Below, piece by piece: positions 22,901 to 45,700 of a stretch of 64,000 nucleotides of DNA. Source of the stretch: Pomacea canaliculata (taxonomy: Eukaryota; Mollusca; Gastropoda; Architaenioglossa; Ampullariidae); NCBI RefSeq assembly GCF_003073045.1, contig NC_037598.1, forward strand, positions 14,732,486-14,796,485. The letters run 5' to 3'. Each line of letters opens with the position of its first letter. Position 1 is the stretch's first letter. Below the pieces are notes generated by a model. The model searched no databases, had not been told where the DNA came from, and saw only the letters and a list, made by a program, of their open reading frames with translations. Both the position numbers and the translations under genes were made by a program.

Positions 22901-25900
22901 ATTTTCCGTATTTGTCTGACTGGAAACACAAGGGTGTCGAATGACTCCCGGAAAAGGAGATTTTAAACTCTGAAACATTGACTAGTTATTTATTTGACAC
23001 TGTGGAGCACATTTTAAACACTGAAATTTTGAAGAGTTTCTTAGTTAAGACTGTAAAGTATTTTTATAAATAATTTTGTAATATTTAAAAATTATACCGA
23101 CGTGATAGTTATTATGCATATCTTTATAGAAGGTTGATTGTTTACAAAGGTTTACTAAAACGATCGAGGCTTACTGTTAACTCAGTCTTATCAACGCGAT
23201 CATGGATGAATTATTGTTTGCAAAATGATTGTTTAATGCTTAAAAATTACTGTTTATTGCTTAAAAATTTCTATTTATTGTTTACCAAAGTTTGCCGATA
23301 CGGTAAGACGAGGTTACTGATCTCACAGGTTTACCAACGTGATGTACGCGGAAAGCGAGGCTTTCAACCACAGCGCCCTCTGCTACCTGACCATCCAGTC
23401 CAGCAACTGGTTCTTCGACCTCAACCACACAGCCAACATGCACGCGGACCTCTTCCTCGGTTCCAATTTGAGCTTCGTCGTCCTGTCCTACAACAACTTC
23501 AGGTGAGAGAGAGGCGATATTCTTCATATTTCTTCTCATAGCAGCAGTCATTGCTTTGGACAGATGGTCCTCACGACGATGATGACACACACAGGTCCCC
23601 ACCGACAAGATGCATGACAATGACAATTCTTTGTTAACGAGGGTGAGAGATGCTTTTCCCCATCTAGCCGTTGCGATAATTTGTAGGGTCACCTGGATCA
23701 CCTCATATATGAATTGGAATAATATTTTTATTGTTTTAGATGTGTTGGAAAGTAGGATGGCTGCTCGTATGGAACTTGTTTGTGAAGTTCGAATGTCCAT
23801 CACACCAATGGTTGTGTCTTTTTGCAGGGACGTCGACCAGGCCAGACTGGAGAGGATCCTAACACCACTGCAGACCGCCGAGTACCTGTACATGTCTGAA
23901 ATCGGCCTGTCCGAGATTCCCCCGATCATCCAAAAGAACTTCACCACACTCAAGGTCCTCGGCTTCATGTCCAACATCCTGACCGGGCTGAGTCCAGACA
24001 CCTTCAACTACATGGTAAACCTGCGGAAGGTGGAGCTGCAGGACAACCACCTCACCATCATCAACGTCAAGGCCATAAAGTCGCTGCTGAAGCGCAAGGT
24101 CACCATCGACATGCAGGACAACCCCTTCTCCTGTTCCTGCGACCTCAGACTTTTCTTGGACGAGTTCCAGATGTACCGGGGGAACCCCAGAGGACAGTGC
24201 AACTGGCGTGGTAAGTAGTGGCACATGAAACACGGTGAGGGTGAAATCAAGAAACTATCATTGCTAATGTTATCGCCAAAATCCTTAACATTGTTATCAG
24301 GTCGAGGCAATACCGATTCATCATATAGCGCTTAATTAAATTATACCATATATATCAGTTGGGAGGAATACATTCAGATTTAGGGAAACAGTATCTTGCT
24401 CTGAGCTCTTCTCAGTCATTTTGTAAAATATTTTACCCCCTAATAGACTTTTAATAAGAATATACAGGGTTTGCTTGCTTGCATGTCTGTGCATATTTCA
24501 CTAATAATGATGGGTGTTACAATAATTGTCGTAAAAATGATAATAGTATAAAGTTAAATAATAAAAGTACAACAAAAATAGTATAAAAAAAAATATTTAT
24601 AAAGCACTTAACCTAATAATCCACACTCGCACACGCGCGCAGTCACTCGAAGAAAAAAAGCCAACAGGAACACATTGAAGGAGAGGAAAGAATGAAAATG
24701 CTGACAAAAGAACTTCATCTTGAGGGATGATTTGTGAATACCTTAATTAGCTTAATTGTGTATTAGCTAACACTACTTTTGTTTGTCTTTTCTTTCTTTA
24801 TTTATTTATAAAAGGAGATCCAGCGGAAGCCTGCTTTGAAGGCACGGAGTACCTGTGCCAGTCACCCGAGAGTCTGAAGACGTTGCATTTAGATGATGTC
24901 ATCATCACGGAGCAGCAGTGTCTACTCACCTTCCAGCAGACCGTCGTCATCCACGCGCTCTCCGGCATCTTCATCATCGTCTTTCTCTTGATGATTGTTC
25001 TCTACAGGCCAGTATTTCTTCTCTCTTCAGCAGCTAAGTTTCTTTTTTTTTCGTATCTTCTCTCGTCCTCTATCATGTCAGGTTCATATGTTCTAGGTTC
25101 AGCTCTCGTCTCGGGCGCGCTGTTCTTTAGGTGCGTAGATGTACTTGTTATTTTTCTGTCTTCGTGTAGCGAGCATATCATTACGTGTGTCTTCATGTTA
25201 CCTGTGAAAGTGACTTGTGTAGACTGCGATATAATGAATCACGCACGTTGTGACATGTTCACGGTGACGCCCACATACGTAACCGCCGATTCACCACGAT
25301 AGGAAAGGCAGATCATCATTTCAATAATTTTCCTTACTCAGACTTCATTTTTTTGTTTCTCCTTTCCTCACATTTTTTTTCAGTTGGCTGAAAATCCCCC
25401 ATCTACCTTCTCTAGTGCGAGTTTACTGTCCTCAGTATGTCTTGTGTCACGTCTAAAGGTCCCTCGCTTAGAGCGATTGAAAAGAAAAGTTCGTAACAAG
25501 ACCGGAAAATCCGCAAAGCTTTCCTCAGAAACCCTTTTCCGTACGAAAGTAATTATGCGTTGTGGTGGAAACACCTTCAACGAGGTAATGCAGGAGGTAA
25601 AGCTCCATCAGCGGCTACGCCTGAATTAATTGCATGGTGGGCGTCACTGAGTGCGTCACGCTGCAAGGGAGAGAGAAGGAGGGGGGGGGGAATTGGTGTT
25701 TTACGCCGTGTCAGCAGCTAAGGCTATATTACGGCAAGCAGCCAGCCCTGTAAACAGATGCCACGTGCAGAGAAAGATCAGCGTGCCCGAGACGAGAAAT
25801 GAACTCAGGGCAGCCAACCTTCACTGTATTGGTGACAGGCGCTAACAGCGCTAACCGTTGCGCCACCGGACCGCTAAGGGAGAGAGAAGGACAAAGAGAA

Positions 25901-26707
25901 GCAGAGAGAGAGAGATGTGTAATGAAAGAGAGAGATCGTTTATTTTTTCTCACAAGCGTGTTTGTGTGTGTGAATGGAGTAATGGCTGTGACGCTGTTGA
26001 AGCTTAGGTGTGTGTGTGACATAACTGTGACGTTTGTCGACTAGCGCGTCACCGCCTGCTTCAAGCGCCGGCGGCGGCGGTGACGCACGCTGAAGGTACC
26101 TCTTGACGTTCTTTACCTCGTTACACGGTAATGCAAAACTGGGTGTATGCGGTGACGTGAACTGCTGTGCATCGTGACGTCAGCTGTACACGTTGACGTG
26201 AGCTGCTGTGCATCGTGACGTCAGCTGATGACGCGGGCTGTGTACAATGTTGTGTGGTGCGTTGCAGGTACCGCTGGCAGTGGCGTTACTGGGTGTACAT
26301 GATGAACGTCCGGTGGTCAAGACACTACGACGGCCCCTACAACCGACGTGCGCGCTACAACACCTTCGTGTCCTACTGCAAGGCAGACAGCAACTTCATT
26401 CTGACGAGCGTAAGATCGGGTAGTTCGCGACACACTTCTGTCACTCACTATGTATGTCCGCTCCAACTTTATAATGGATTTTTCTCCCACTTCCCGTCGT
26501 CCGAGGGGTTAGAAATTCTCCGCAGTTACTTATTTCCGGCGACAATGCAATATTGAATCTTTTATCGCAGTCCAAAAGTAGTAAAATAATTGTTTTAAAT
26601 TATGTCTGCAGCATTAGGGGAGATAGGTAACTGCTGGTCTTGGACCTCTCACACTTTTCCATGTTGAGTTATATGCATTAAAGAAATCTCGAGAACTAAG
26701 GATACAA

Positions 26708-26739
<32 letters not shown>

Positions 26740-27929
26740 ATTATTATATTATTATTAATTATATTAATTATTATTATTATTGCAATTATAGAACACACTC
26801 CTAAGGAGCATGCTCTTAGCGCTTAAGAACAAGAACGACACATGGACAGCATACTAGGGGCAGAACAACAAGTAAAGAAGGATAAACAACAGAACTGACG
26901 ACAAATAAAAGACAAATAAAAAAAAACGTAAAACTGGTCATTTCAGGACATTTCAAATAAAAGTGTGATTTTAACAATAGACTTTTACTTGTTTTATTCT
27001 GCCTGCCTAGACTAAGGTCGTGTGTAAGATTTGATAGATCAATTCTTATTATTATATTCTGTGATAAACATTTATTTTTGTTTTCGGCCATACCACATCC
27101 CTACAGGAAGTGTATTTCGTGTCTCGGTGAAGTGCTCGTGTGAGTGCCTGGCGACATCAAGTGCGTTCCTGCGTGTGCGCGTGTGAATAAACTACATGTG
27201 AACGTGCATTATTCATTTAGTGCGTATATGCTTGTGTATATATATAAAGCATTTGAGTATGCAAGCTATATGTGTGGAAGTATATATGTAGGTGTTGGCA
27301 TGTTTGCCTTTGTAAGTGACCTGTGTGTGTATATATGTGAGGGTTGGGAAAAGTAAGGCAGGCAGGGTGAGGAGATGGGCACTGCCCTCACATAAAGATT
27401 TGCCCGAGAAAAGGGAAGTCTCTAACACTTTCCTTCCTAACGACCTGCAAGAGGTCACGGGATATTTATTAAAAAACAAACAAACAAACAAACAAAAAAA
27501 AAAAAAAAAAAGCTGTCTGACGTTACGTTTGTGTCCTGCAGGTGCTGCCCCAGGTGGAGCGCGGCAGACGCCTGCCTCTGTGCATTCACGAGCGCGACTT
27601 CGAGCCTGGCAAGTACTTCACGCAAAACGTGGTGGAGCGGATGGAGGAGAGCCGACAGGTGCTGATCGTCCTCTCCAACGCCTTCCTGCGGAACGACTGG
27701 TGCCGCTTCGAGCTCTTCGTTGCCCACCGCTACGGTCTGATCCACCGCCGCCTGCCGGTGACCGTCGTGCAGCTGGAGACGCTGCACATGGAGTACATGG
27801 ACGCTCACGTCATCACCCTTGCTGCAGGCCACACCCTGCCTGGAGTGGCCGGGGCCGGGTAGCACCACACACCTGCGAGACATGTTCTGGCGCAAGCTGG
27901 CCGAGGCACTCAACCGGAACGTCAGGTGA
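16952..27929 (+). CDS. Toll-like receptor (LRR ectodomain, TM, TIR domain)
   Basis: A membrane receptor that senses microbial or damage ligands through extracellular leucine-rich repeats and signals through a cytoplasmic TIR domain. Six exons: 16952-18328, 23329-23502, 23828-24210, 24815-25007, 26268-26409 and 27542-27929. A signal peptide (MRFLSWMCIVCVVVVVVCA) starts at 16952. LRRs such as LQVLVLNSNNISVI are followed by a Cys-rich insert, more LRRs and an LRR C-cap (NPFSCSCDL). The membrane segment is ALSGIFIIVFLLMIVLY. TIR box 1 is YNTFVSY, box 2 is RDFEPGKYF and box 3 is FW at 27885. Many NxS/T sites are present. Exon phases 2-2-1-2-0 all agree; intron 4 needs a GC donor at 25008. Three frame changes are needed: near 17000, near 17290 and at 27819-27820. 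Without the last, the frame ends early and loses box 3. Either assembly indels or a pseudogene could explain this. Confidence 0.8.
18329..23328 (+). other. 5 kb first intron of the TLR gene
   Basis: Runs from a GTGTGT donor to a CTCACAG acceptor; exons 1 and 2 join in phase 2 through an LRR. No exon-like sequence was found inside. It contains a 19-bp minisatellite at 20387-20462 and AT-rich DNA. Confidence 0.6.
20387..20462. repeat. 19-bp minisatellite, four copies
   Basis: Four consecutive 19-base units of the form GGTATATRGGCGRTACATT; units 1-2 are GGGCGATACATT and units 3-4 are AGGCGGTACAT(T/A). A degenerate fifth unit is at about 20472-20489. Open frames across it are by-products of the repeat. 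Confidence 0.9.
25681..25875 (-). mobile_element. young tRNA-derived SINE, copy 1
   Basis: A 195-bp element read on the - strand. It begins AGCGGTCCGGTGGCGCAACGG, with an A-box-like TGGCGCAACGG and a weakened B box (GAGTTCATTTCTC), and ends with a run of ten C. It is flanked by a perfect 16-bp target duplication, AAGGGAGAGAGAAGGA, at 25665-25680 and 25876-25891. About 98% identical to the copy at 41167-41363, with four differences, all transitions and three of them at CpG. It lies in intron 4 of the TLR gene, antisense to it. Confidence 0.85.
26708..26786. repeat. ATT-rich microsatellite
   Basis: Tandem ATT triplets with a few interruptions, in the intron before the last TLR exon. Confidence 0.85.
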
Positions 27930-30900
27930 TTGGTTACGTTCTCCTTTCTGACGACCTTTTGCAGACGATGCGGGTGTTTGATGGTCTGTTCTCTCCCGAC
28001 TGGCTTGTGAACGAGCTGGTTGTCCTGTTCCTTCTCGATGATCTGTGGTATCTGATGGTCGGATCGAGTGTTCTGGTATGTGTTTTGGATGGATCTGAGA
28101 CTTTCATTTTCTTACCGAGTTGGGTGAGTTGCCGATGACTAAACAGTTATAAGTTTTAACTGTGCATCGAAGAAAAACAACTTGGTTCGATTCTTATTAC
28201 AGTATACATTATTTTTTTAAATACGTGTTTAAAGTTTTTTTTGTTTTGGTGGGGGTCTTGAGTTTTTTTTTCTGTGTTTTCTAAGCTCATTAGTGAGGCA
28301 TTCAGGGTTACTCCTTACACAGCCTTGGGTTTGGGTTAGGCATATGCAAGACATCCACATCCCAAATCGGTGGGAAAGTGAACTCGCTGTCCGGTCTGAC
28401 CATCTGACGGCCTGTCATGTCACGAGGCTTATGTCTTTCAGTTTCGATCCGGCAAGGTGCGCCCACGGACCTTTTAGCACAGACTAACGGTGCACACTGA
28501 TATCCACTGAGGTGATGAGTACATTAAATCTTTGAAACGTTGTGCAACAGGCCACAGACAGACCAAGAACTTGGGATAATCATGCGTTTTCCCCGCAGTG
28601 CCTTGATCTTAATGGTTGGTACTAGTTAACAGACAATTGTGACATCATTTAACAGATTTCAAGTGTACTATAAATCACATTGACTTTGCCACCAGTCGTA
28701 CATCATCATCATAATCATCATCATCATTATCATCATCCATCATCAAGTGGCGAGTGCACAGAAACTACAGCACCTCCTCGAAAAGATTCTGAAGGGGCAA
28801 GATCTTTTTTCACATACCCCCCGCACAATACTTGAGATGTGATTCTTCACAAAGTAAAAAAAATAAATAAAAAAGTAGAGGAATCGACAGAGAGAACAAA
28901 TGACACATGACAAAAGGGTTACAGAATAAGCAAAAGTTATAGCTCTTGATTCAAAAAGAGGAAAATGAAACACCACTTTACTACAAAAAAGTCACTAATA
29001 AATACAGGAGTTTTATTTTGGCACACTGACTTGCAAGCCTTGAAAGTGATTAATATAATTATAAAGTTTATCTTATTCTGAATATTATATAATTTTTTTG
29101 TTGGGGTTATTGGATGAGATATTTTTCAGTAAGTTTTGTTTCTTGTTAAGATTTGCTGTTAACACTAAAACCAGCAGCATTGTTTAGATGCTACCGCTGT
29201 GTAGGCGCATGTGTGCATGGCTGCACTCAAGCACCTCCTTTTGTTTTTTGGTAATGTGCGAGTGCTAATGTCTTTCACTGTCACTATGGAGTTTGTCTCC
29301 CCACCCCTAAAGCCAAGCATCTTCCAAGAACATGACAAACTGTTCTGGTGAATCATATTAAATAAATGGCTGTTATTGGTTCAACGTGATGACCTACTAA
29401 GACTAGCTAAGATGCTGGGCGCTGAGACTGGATCTGTAATTTACTGTACCAGCAAAATACAACCACATTTTACTGATATAAAATAAAATACAACCACGTT
29501 TTACTGATAATGTCAACAATTTATCTCCCCTCCCCACCGTTCCTATACACAGTCTGCAAGATTTATAATGAAATAATCCATTTTACAGTTTAGAATTTCT
29601 TGCTCAACTGTAAAGTAAATGTATATATTTTTGTAAACTATTTACAAGTTTGACTGAACTGTATAAAAGTTAATAAATAAGATATTTCATAGGGCAAGAG
29701 TGTAATAAGAGACTAGTTGTCTCAAACGTCTGATTGTGAGCAAACGAACCTTTCACAAGATGTCTTATTATGATTGCAAGGAAACATGTTTACAACTGAA
29801 CTCAGTTCTTGCACAAATAACAAGGATGTAGAAATACTTCCTTGTTTTTAGCAGCTGAGAAAATTTAAAATTACTTATTGTATGAGCCATCATTCATCTG
29901 CACTTTCAGTCAACATGTTCTTGTCTATTAGGGCATGTTGATCTTTAGTGAGCTGTGTAAGTTTCAGAAATCTGAACAAGACTCACAGTGTTGCAAAGAA
30001 AGGAGGGAGGGTGAGAGGAAATTATTAGACACAGGTCTGGGAGTACTTTCTAGCTTGCATTGATCTGTGAAAAAGATGTCTGTTAAAATTGTTTGTTAAA
30101 AACATATGCTTGGTCATACGAGGTTCAGCAATGTACTGCGTGTGTGCACATGTGCATTTTATCTTCATACATAAGATCTAAAGCTTCTCTTTAGAATAAA
30201 AATGAAATGTTTTGTTTGCATTATTCATAAATAAAGAGGACAGGATTATTTTATGAGTTTATCTTCATGTATGAAAAGCAAAGAATTAGGAACAGGAGGG
30301 ATGGGGATGGTAGGTGAAGAATACAGGATCTTGACAAGTCTTGACATCATTTGTGGTGCTTATTGTCATTTTCCAAGTCCTACATCCTAATGGAAGATGC
30401 AATTAGCATCAACATCGCAAAATATACAGAAGTGTCATGCCTTTTTAACTTGGGTGAATTTTATTTCCTTCTGCACTTCAGCCACACCCTTTAAACAGCT
30501 GATGCATCGTGACCTAAACAATGGCTTACACAGACCATGTTGGTTGGAAAAGACTGGTATGCATTGAATTCCATAAGCTCTCCAATTTATGATCATATAT
30601 CAGTTACAAGCAATTTTTTTTCTTTAGGGTGAGGTGCTGGATCCTAGGATGTGAGTCAGCAATAGTGATCACAGTATAATCACAATTGTAATCATAAGAG
30701 TATTGTATCACTGCAGAAAATTATATGAAAGTGAATCCTAAAAATAATCATTAACCCAGAGGTTTTATCCATGTAGCTGTTACTCTGAGCATCTGCTTCG
30801 CTGACAAGTACATTAAGCAAAGTCACCCAAACTCTTGCGTTACATTCAAAACTGATTAGATGCATACATCAGTCTTTGAGTTGTGAAACATAAGAATATT

Positions 30901-32411
30901 ATTTTAAAGCACATTATTTGTCAAAAATGAAATCTTTCTTGAAAATCTGGCCCCTTTGATGCAGAAAGATGGGCCAAAGTACAAGTTCATGACCCTCTGA
31001 CGCTTGAACCAAGCTAGAGCGTGTGGGTGTGATGTTGTAGGTGCACATGTGAACAGTCTAGATTTTTTTTTTTTAAAGATTGTCCCTTGTTCATATTTTC
31101 GCCTTGTAACTAGCACTTATTTTGTATCTATAATTTTTATACACAGTCACTGAGCACATTTTCCATGTTTAAATTGCACATTGGGATTAATAAAGTTGGT
31201 CATTGTCACTGTAAGGACATCACCACACAAAAAGTTAGTTATATATACGTATATAATATACGTTATATATACGTTCGGTTAGGCAGCTGGCTTAATCCAA
31301 TATCTATAGGACACAAGTCTATCACACTAAAAAAAGTTTCTCTCTGTTGCTGTCAATATGCAGTTTTGTAGGCAATCATCAGACATAAGAGGAGGAAAAA
31401 AACATTTTTCATTTTTGATGTATCACTTTATGTGCCTTAATTTAACAGCACCCTAGTGACTTTCTTGATTCTCTAACCATGTTGTTGCAAATTTTCTAAC
31501 TCTTATCTATTACATTATGGATCTGTTAGAAATGGTAGTTCATACCCAGATAAGCAACTCACTAAAATGACCACTTGTAGAAAATTGCGAAAAATAAACA
31601 CACCCATCATCAAATATTTCACTAACCACACAAGTCTTTTGTCCACTTCCATTTATTTGTTTAGGAATCTAGTATTCACAGATCACTTTACATGATACAA
31701 ATCTGAAGCTGTTCACAAATTATTATCGAAACATGCCCAGCAAGCAAACCACTTTTTCTTGATTTGTACTTTTGAATGGAATGCAGGATACAACCAGGAG
31801 TCTTGCAACCGCTTGCCACAATTACAGATCTTGACCTTGTGATCTCAATGAGGCACCCCAATCTTCATGCACATTTGTCACTGAACAATAACATATAGCC
31901 TTCCTGAGAACCACGAGCAGCAACCACTAGTGGTGGTGGTTTGCTAATATTTGCCTACTGAGTATTTCAATAGTTAGATGTACTGATGTGCATGTTTCTT
32001 TAACAGATCATCACAAGACCATCTGCAAACTACTGAGGGTATGGATTTAAAAAAAAAGAAAGAAAAAGGAGCAGTCACTGAGATAATCATGCCGATGTCA
32101 TATGAGATTACAAGCAGCAGTTGCAAGAAAGCTACATCGTCATTCATTCAGCTAGGACGATCATGGTCGAGACTAAACTCACATCTGTGACAAGTGCCCA
32201 CTTTCAGTTTTCCAGCTGTGTGGATGATATCCACAAAACTGCTGTTTAAAAGTTCTTCTGGGGGAACTGTGAAAATCTCAGCCAGGCATGATCTTCAGAT
32301 GTGCAGATTTCTTGTCAGGTCTGTCTGCTGCAGCATCTCCAGCCAGCTTTAGTATAAAATAAGTGGTTCAATTCCCCGTCTCTGGTGCTTTCTACAATGC
32401 CCTTTTGCCTG
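27930..32411. other. gene-free stretch between convergent TLR and DLD genes
   Basis: No supported exon. It should hold the TLR 3' UTR and, on the other strand, the DLD 3' UTR: TTTATT at 31652-31657 is an AATAAA signal on the - strand, about 755 bases past the DLD stop codon. A CAT-rich triplet tract lies at about 28703-28745 and an AT palindrome around 31240-31275. The open frame at 27926-28138 is the tail of the TLR locus and shows no known domain. Confidence 0.5.
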
Positions 32412-42617
<10,206 letters not shown>

Positions 42618-42788
42618 GACTTTCAGAGCCCTGACATTGATAACGGAAGTAGGCAACCAGCAATGTCAGGCATGCGCGTCGTCGACTACATCCACTTCCT
42701 GTTACTGCGAACATGGGCGTTCTGCTGTTCTTATAATTAGGTATAGCACCGGCAAGGTAAAACGCCACTGCATAAAGTACACGGCAAA
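42618..42788. promoter_or_regulatory. probable bidirectional promoter of DLD and EEA1
   Basis: Only 171 bp separate the DLD start codon (- strand) from the EEA1 start codon (+ strand). The gap holds two ETS/GABP-like sites in opposite orientations, CGGAAGT at 42644-42650 and CACTTCCTG at 42693-42701, and an NRF-1-like half site CATGCGCG at 42671-42678. No clear TATA box is present. ETS and NRF-1 sites are typical of promoters for mitochondrial and housekeeping genes. Transcription start sites are inferred, not seen. Confidence 0.6.
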
Positions 42789-45700
42789 ATGTTGCGAAGA
42801 CTGAGGAAAAAGGATACTGGCCAGGTAAAAAAAATTGAGCGCATGATGACTGTATTTCCTATAGACATTCACTTTTCTTCCTGAGTACGAGTCGGAATAG
42901 AGCTGGGGAAGCCAAGACTCCTCCCAGTCCCAGTTCCACTCCCAGATTAAATCTTTAAACTGTTTTGGTTGTACTTCAGCAAGCCAGTCCTCATACATGC
43001 TGACTATCAGAATTTATTATAGATATTGCTGGTTTATTTATGTCAATGCAGTTCATGTCCAATATTATGTTTACATCCTCTGCTATCGGTGTGATGAGAA
43101 ACTACTGTTTTTTTTTTCCTCCCATGCTGACAACAGATTGGTCAGTTCACAGTAATAGATGTTACTTATATGGCTCATGACACCGTTTTTTAAAAGCTCC
43201 TAACCTTCCTACTTTGCACCAAGTTCTTTCCTTTCCCCTCCCTTGTGGAGTATGCATGAGAGAGAATTTGCGTCTCAGTGTACATATTTACGTTCACACT
43301 TGCTAGTGAGAAAAAAATATTTTGCATTCGTAAAAGTTGATAACAAAACATTCTATCCATTTAAATACAGTTTGTTATATAGTTTTACTTTGAAGGTTCA
43401 GGTACTTACAAAACAATTAGGGACAACTTGGTTAATCTTGAATATAATTTTTTATCATTAGTCTGTCTATTAATTTCATAATATTTCAAATTCAGTAATA
43501 AAAATTATTGCTGTATCTGTTATGAAGCAGTGTTTTTCAATGTGTTGAATTAATATAGTGTTCATATATAAATGTAGAAGTATGAATATCTCTTTAGATG
43601 ATGCATAAAGTTTATGTAAACAAACATTATAGATGTCATTTTCTAGAGAGAAAGATGAGTATATTTATAGATTACCAAAATAAAAAAGGAAGAAAATGTC
43701 TCCCCTTGAGATGTGTTTGGTATGCATTTCTGCTTTTTTTTTTTTTAACCTTTGCACATCACTTGTACCCTCCTGCACACAGCCTGAGTCCCCTTCATCT
43801 GGCAGCAGTCGTATCTCATTACCCAGCTTCATGAAATCTAGCCGTTCCCAGCCTGAAGACATCAGTGAAGCAGAGGTGAAATGTTACTCATTACCTTTGT
43901 TACCACTCTTTTACTGCCCAAACCACCCTGCCATAATTTTAAATAAATCTAATGCTACTAATACTACTAATAATACTTTTGCAACAGATGATTTTCCAAC
44001 AAATAATCATCTGCCTTGTAAAGATAAGCCTTTCTTTGGAGAAAGGAGTTTTGGTTTTGTTTTGTTGTTTAGTTAGAATGTATTATTTTGCGTTCCAGTA
44101 AAGTATTTTAAAATGATATCATTGACTCTAACCTTTTATTTTAAACTAATTCAGTTAAAGGCGGAACTTCTTGTGGAGGATTTTTAAAAATGGTTTTGAC
44201 CATTCGAGGGATGGTAGAAGTACACGTTGCTGACTTTTACAAGCGGTCAGTTTTCACTAATTGCTACCCCGACCCTGAGGCAGGGTGGAGATCACAGACA
44301 GTGTCGACTACCTGAGCAATAAAACGTCTTCAGCCGTGTACTTGCTGTTGGCGTTTAGAAAGCTGAGGTGAAACGGTTTGCAACTGAACATACTGTCAGG
44401 ATTAGGACTGACATTTGAATGAATTCTCTATAAAATAGCAAGAAAAGTAAAGGAAAAAAAGATGAACAGTGGAAATGAAACAAACATAAAGAAAACTGAA
44501 TTTTAAAACTTTATTTTTATTGGTTTCGCCTATCTTTCTTTATATCTCTATATCTATATCTATCTTTATATCTCTTCTTTGCTTATAAGATATGACAATA
44601 CTCAACACTTTCAGTTTATTCCCCTGGTGACTGACATAAAATACATATGCATTTGGGTGCAATGTTCATACCTTTACAAAAGGGCAACAATTCACACCTG
44701 TAACAGAGCCCATTCACCATCTACAATAGCAATAAGTTATGTACTCCTACCTTCCCTCGCACAGACGAAACCATTCTCTTCTGTCAAACAAGAAATTCTG
44801 CCTTTAAAGGAACTATTTTAAGCTATATGATGTAATTTGTAAGATGTACTATTTTTCCATACCATGAGACTCATTGTTATTATTAATATCATTCGTTTCA
44901 GCCAGCATACACCAACACTAGCACGACAAAAATTATGTTAAATTAATATTGTCAACAAGCAATATAAACATTGTGCAAAGATTGTTTGTTTTTTGTTTTT
45001 TTTTTGCTTCTATAATATCTTAACATTGAACCTAAACGAAGTGTGTGTGGAAGGTGCTTACAAATGACAATTAATATGCCATCAAGTTGATCACCCCAAA
45101 ATACTAGCATGCTAATCATGAGCATGAAACATCTCTGTGAAAGGGGTTCCTGTGCCCAATGTGCATGAAGAACATGCCATCTGCAGAGGCTCTCCAGGCT
45201 CACTTTGAAATGGATCATTCGCCTGGCAGTGAACCCAGTGAAGCAGATGACCAAGGAGTAAGTTACTGCCAGGTTTGCCTGATCTTGATGTAAGAAGTCT
45301 AAAAGTGCAGGCTTGCTGTCCAATGAGTGCTGGGGAGTGTTTGAGACCCTGCTGAGAGCCTGCTGCAAGTGGTGTTTTAATTACCTTCCTAAGTCAAATT
45401 TTTTTCCCTTTTTTTTTGCTGTTTGTTGCTGAGTCTGCTTTTAACACCAGACTGGAATGGCAAAAAGAAAGAAATAAATACACTAATTTAGCAGTTTGAT
45501 ACATGCATGTGATAAAAAACCCACTAATATGACTGGAAGGTGCCATAGCCTGGTGATTAGTGTACTCAGCTTTAGTTCAATAGGTTGCCAATTCAAGACT
45601 TACCTTTGCCTTGACTGGAAAACTTTCTGTCTGCCCTTACATCATGAGTATCTGGAATACCTTTGACATGATTGGAACATTTCCTGTTTGCTCTTACATG

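Noticed and set aside
27316..27951. 211-codon open frame overlapping the TIR exon
   Set aside because: It is an out-of-frame shadow of the GC-rich TIR exon with Arg/Pro-rich composition, running through a poly(A) tract and the splice site.
42702..42998. 98-codon open frame on the - strand with a Trp-rich MYEDWLAEV..WEWNWDWEESW start
   Set aside because: It overlaps EEA1 exon 1 antisense and the shared promoter, has no splice partner or known domain, and its hydrophobic second half looks like translated AT-rich intron.
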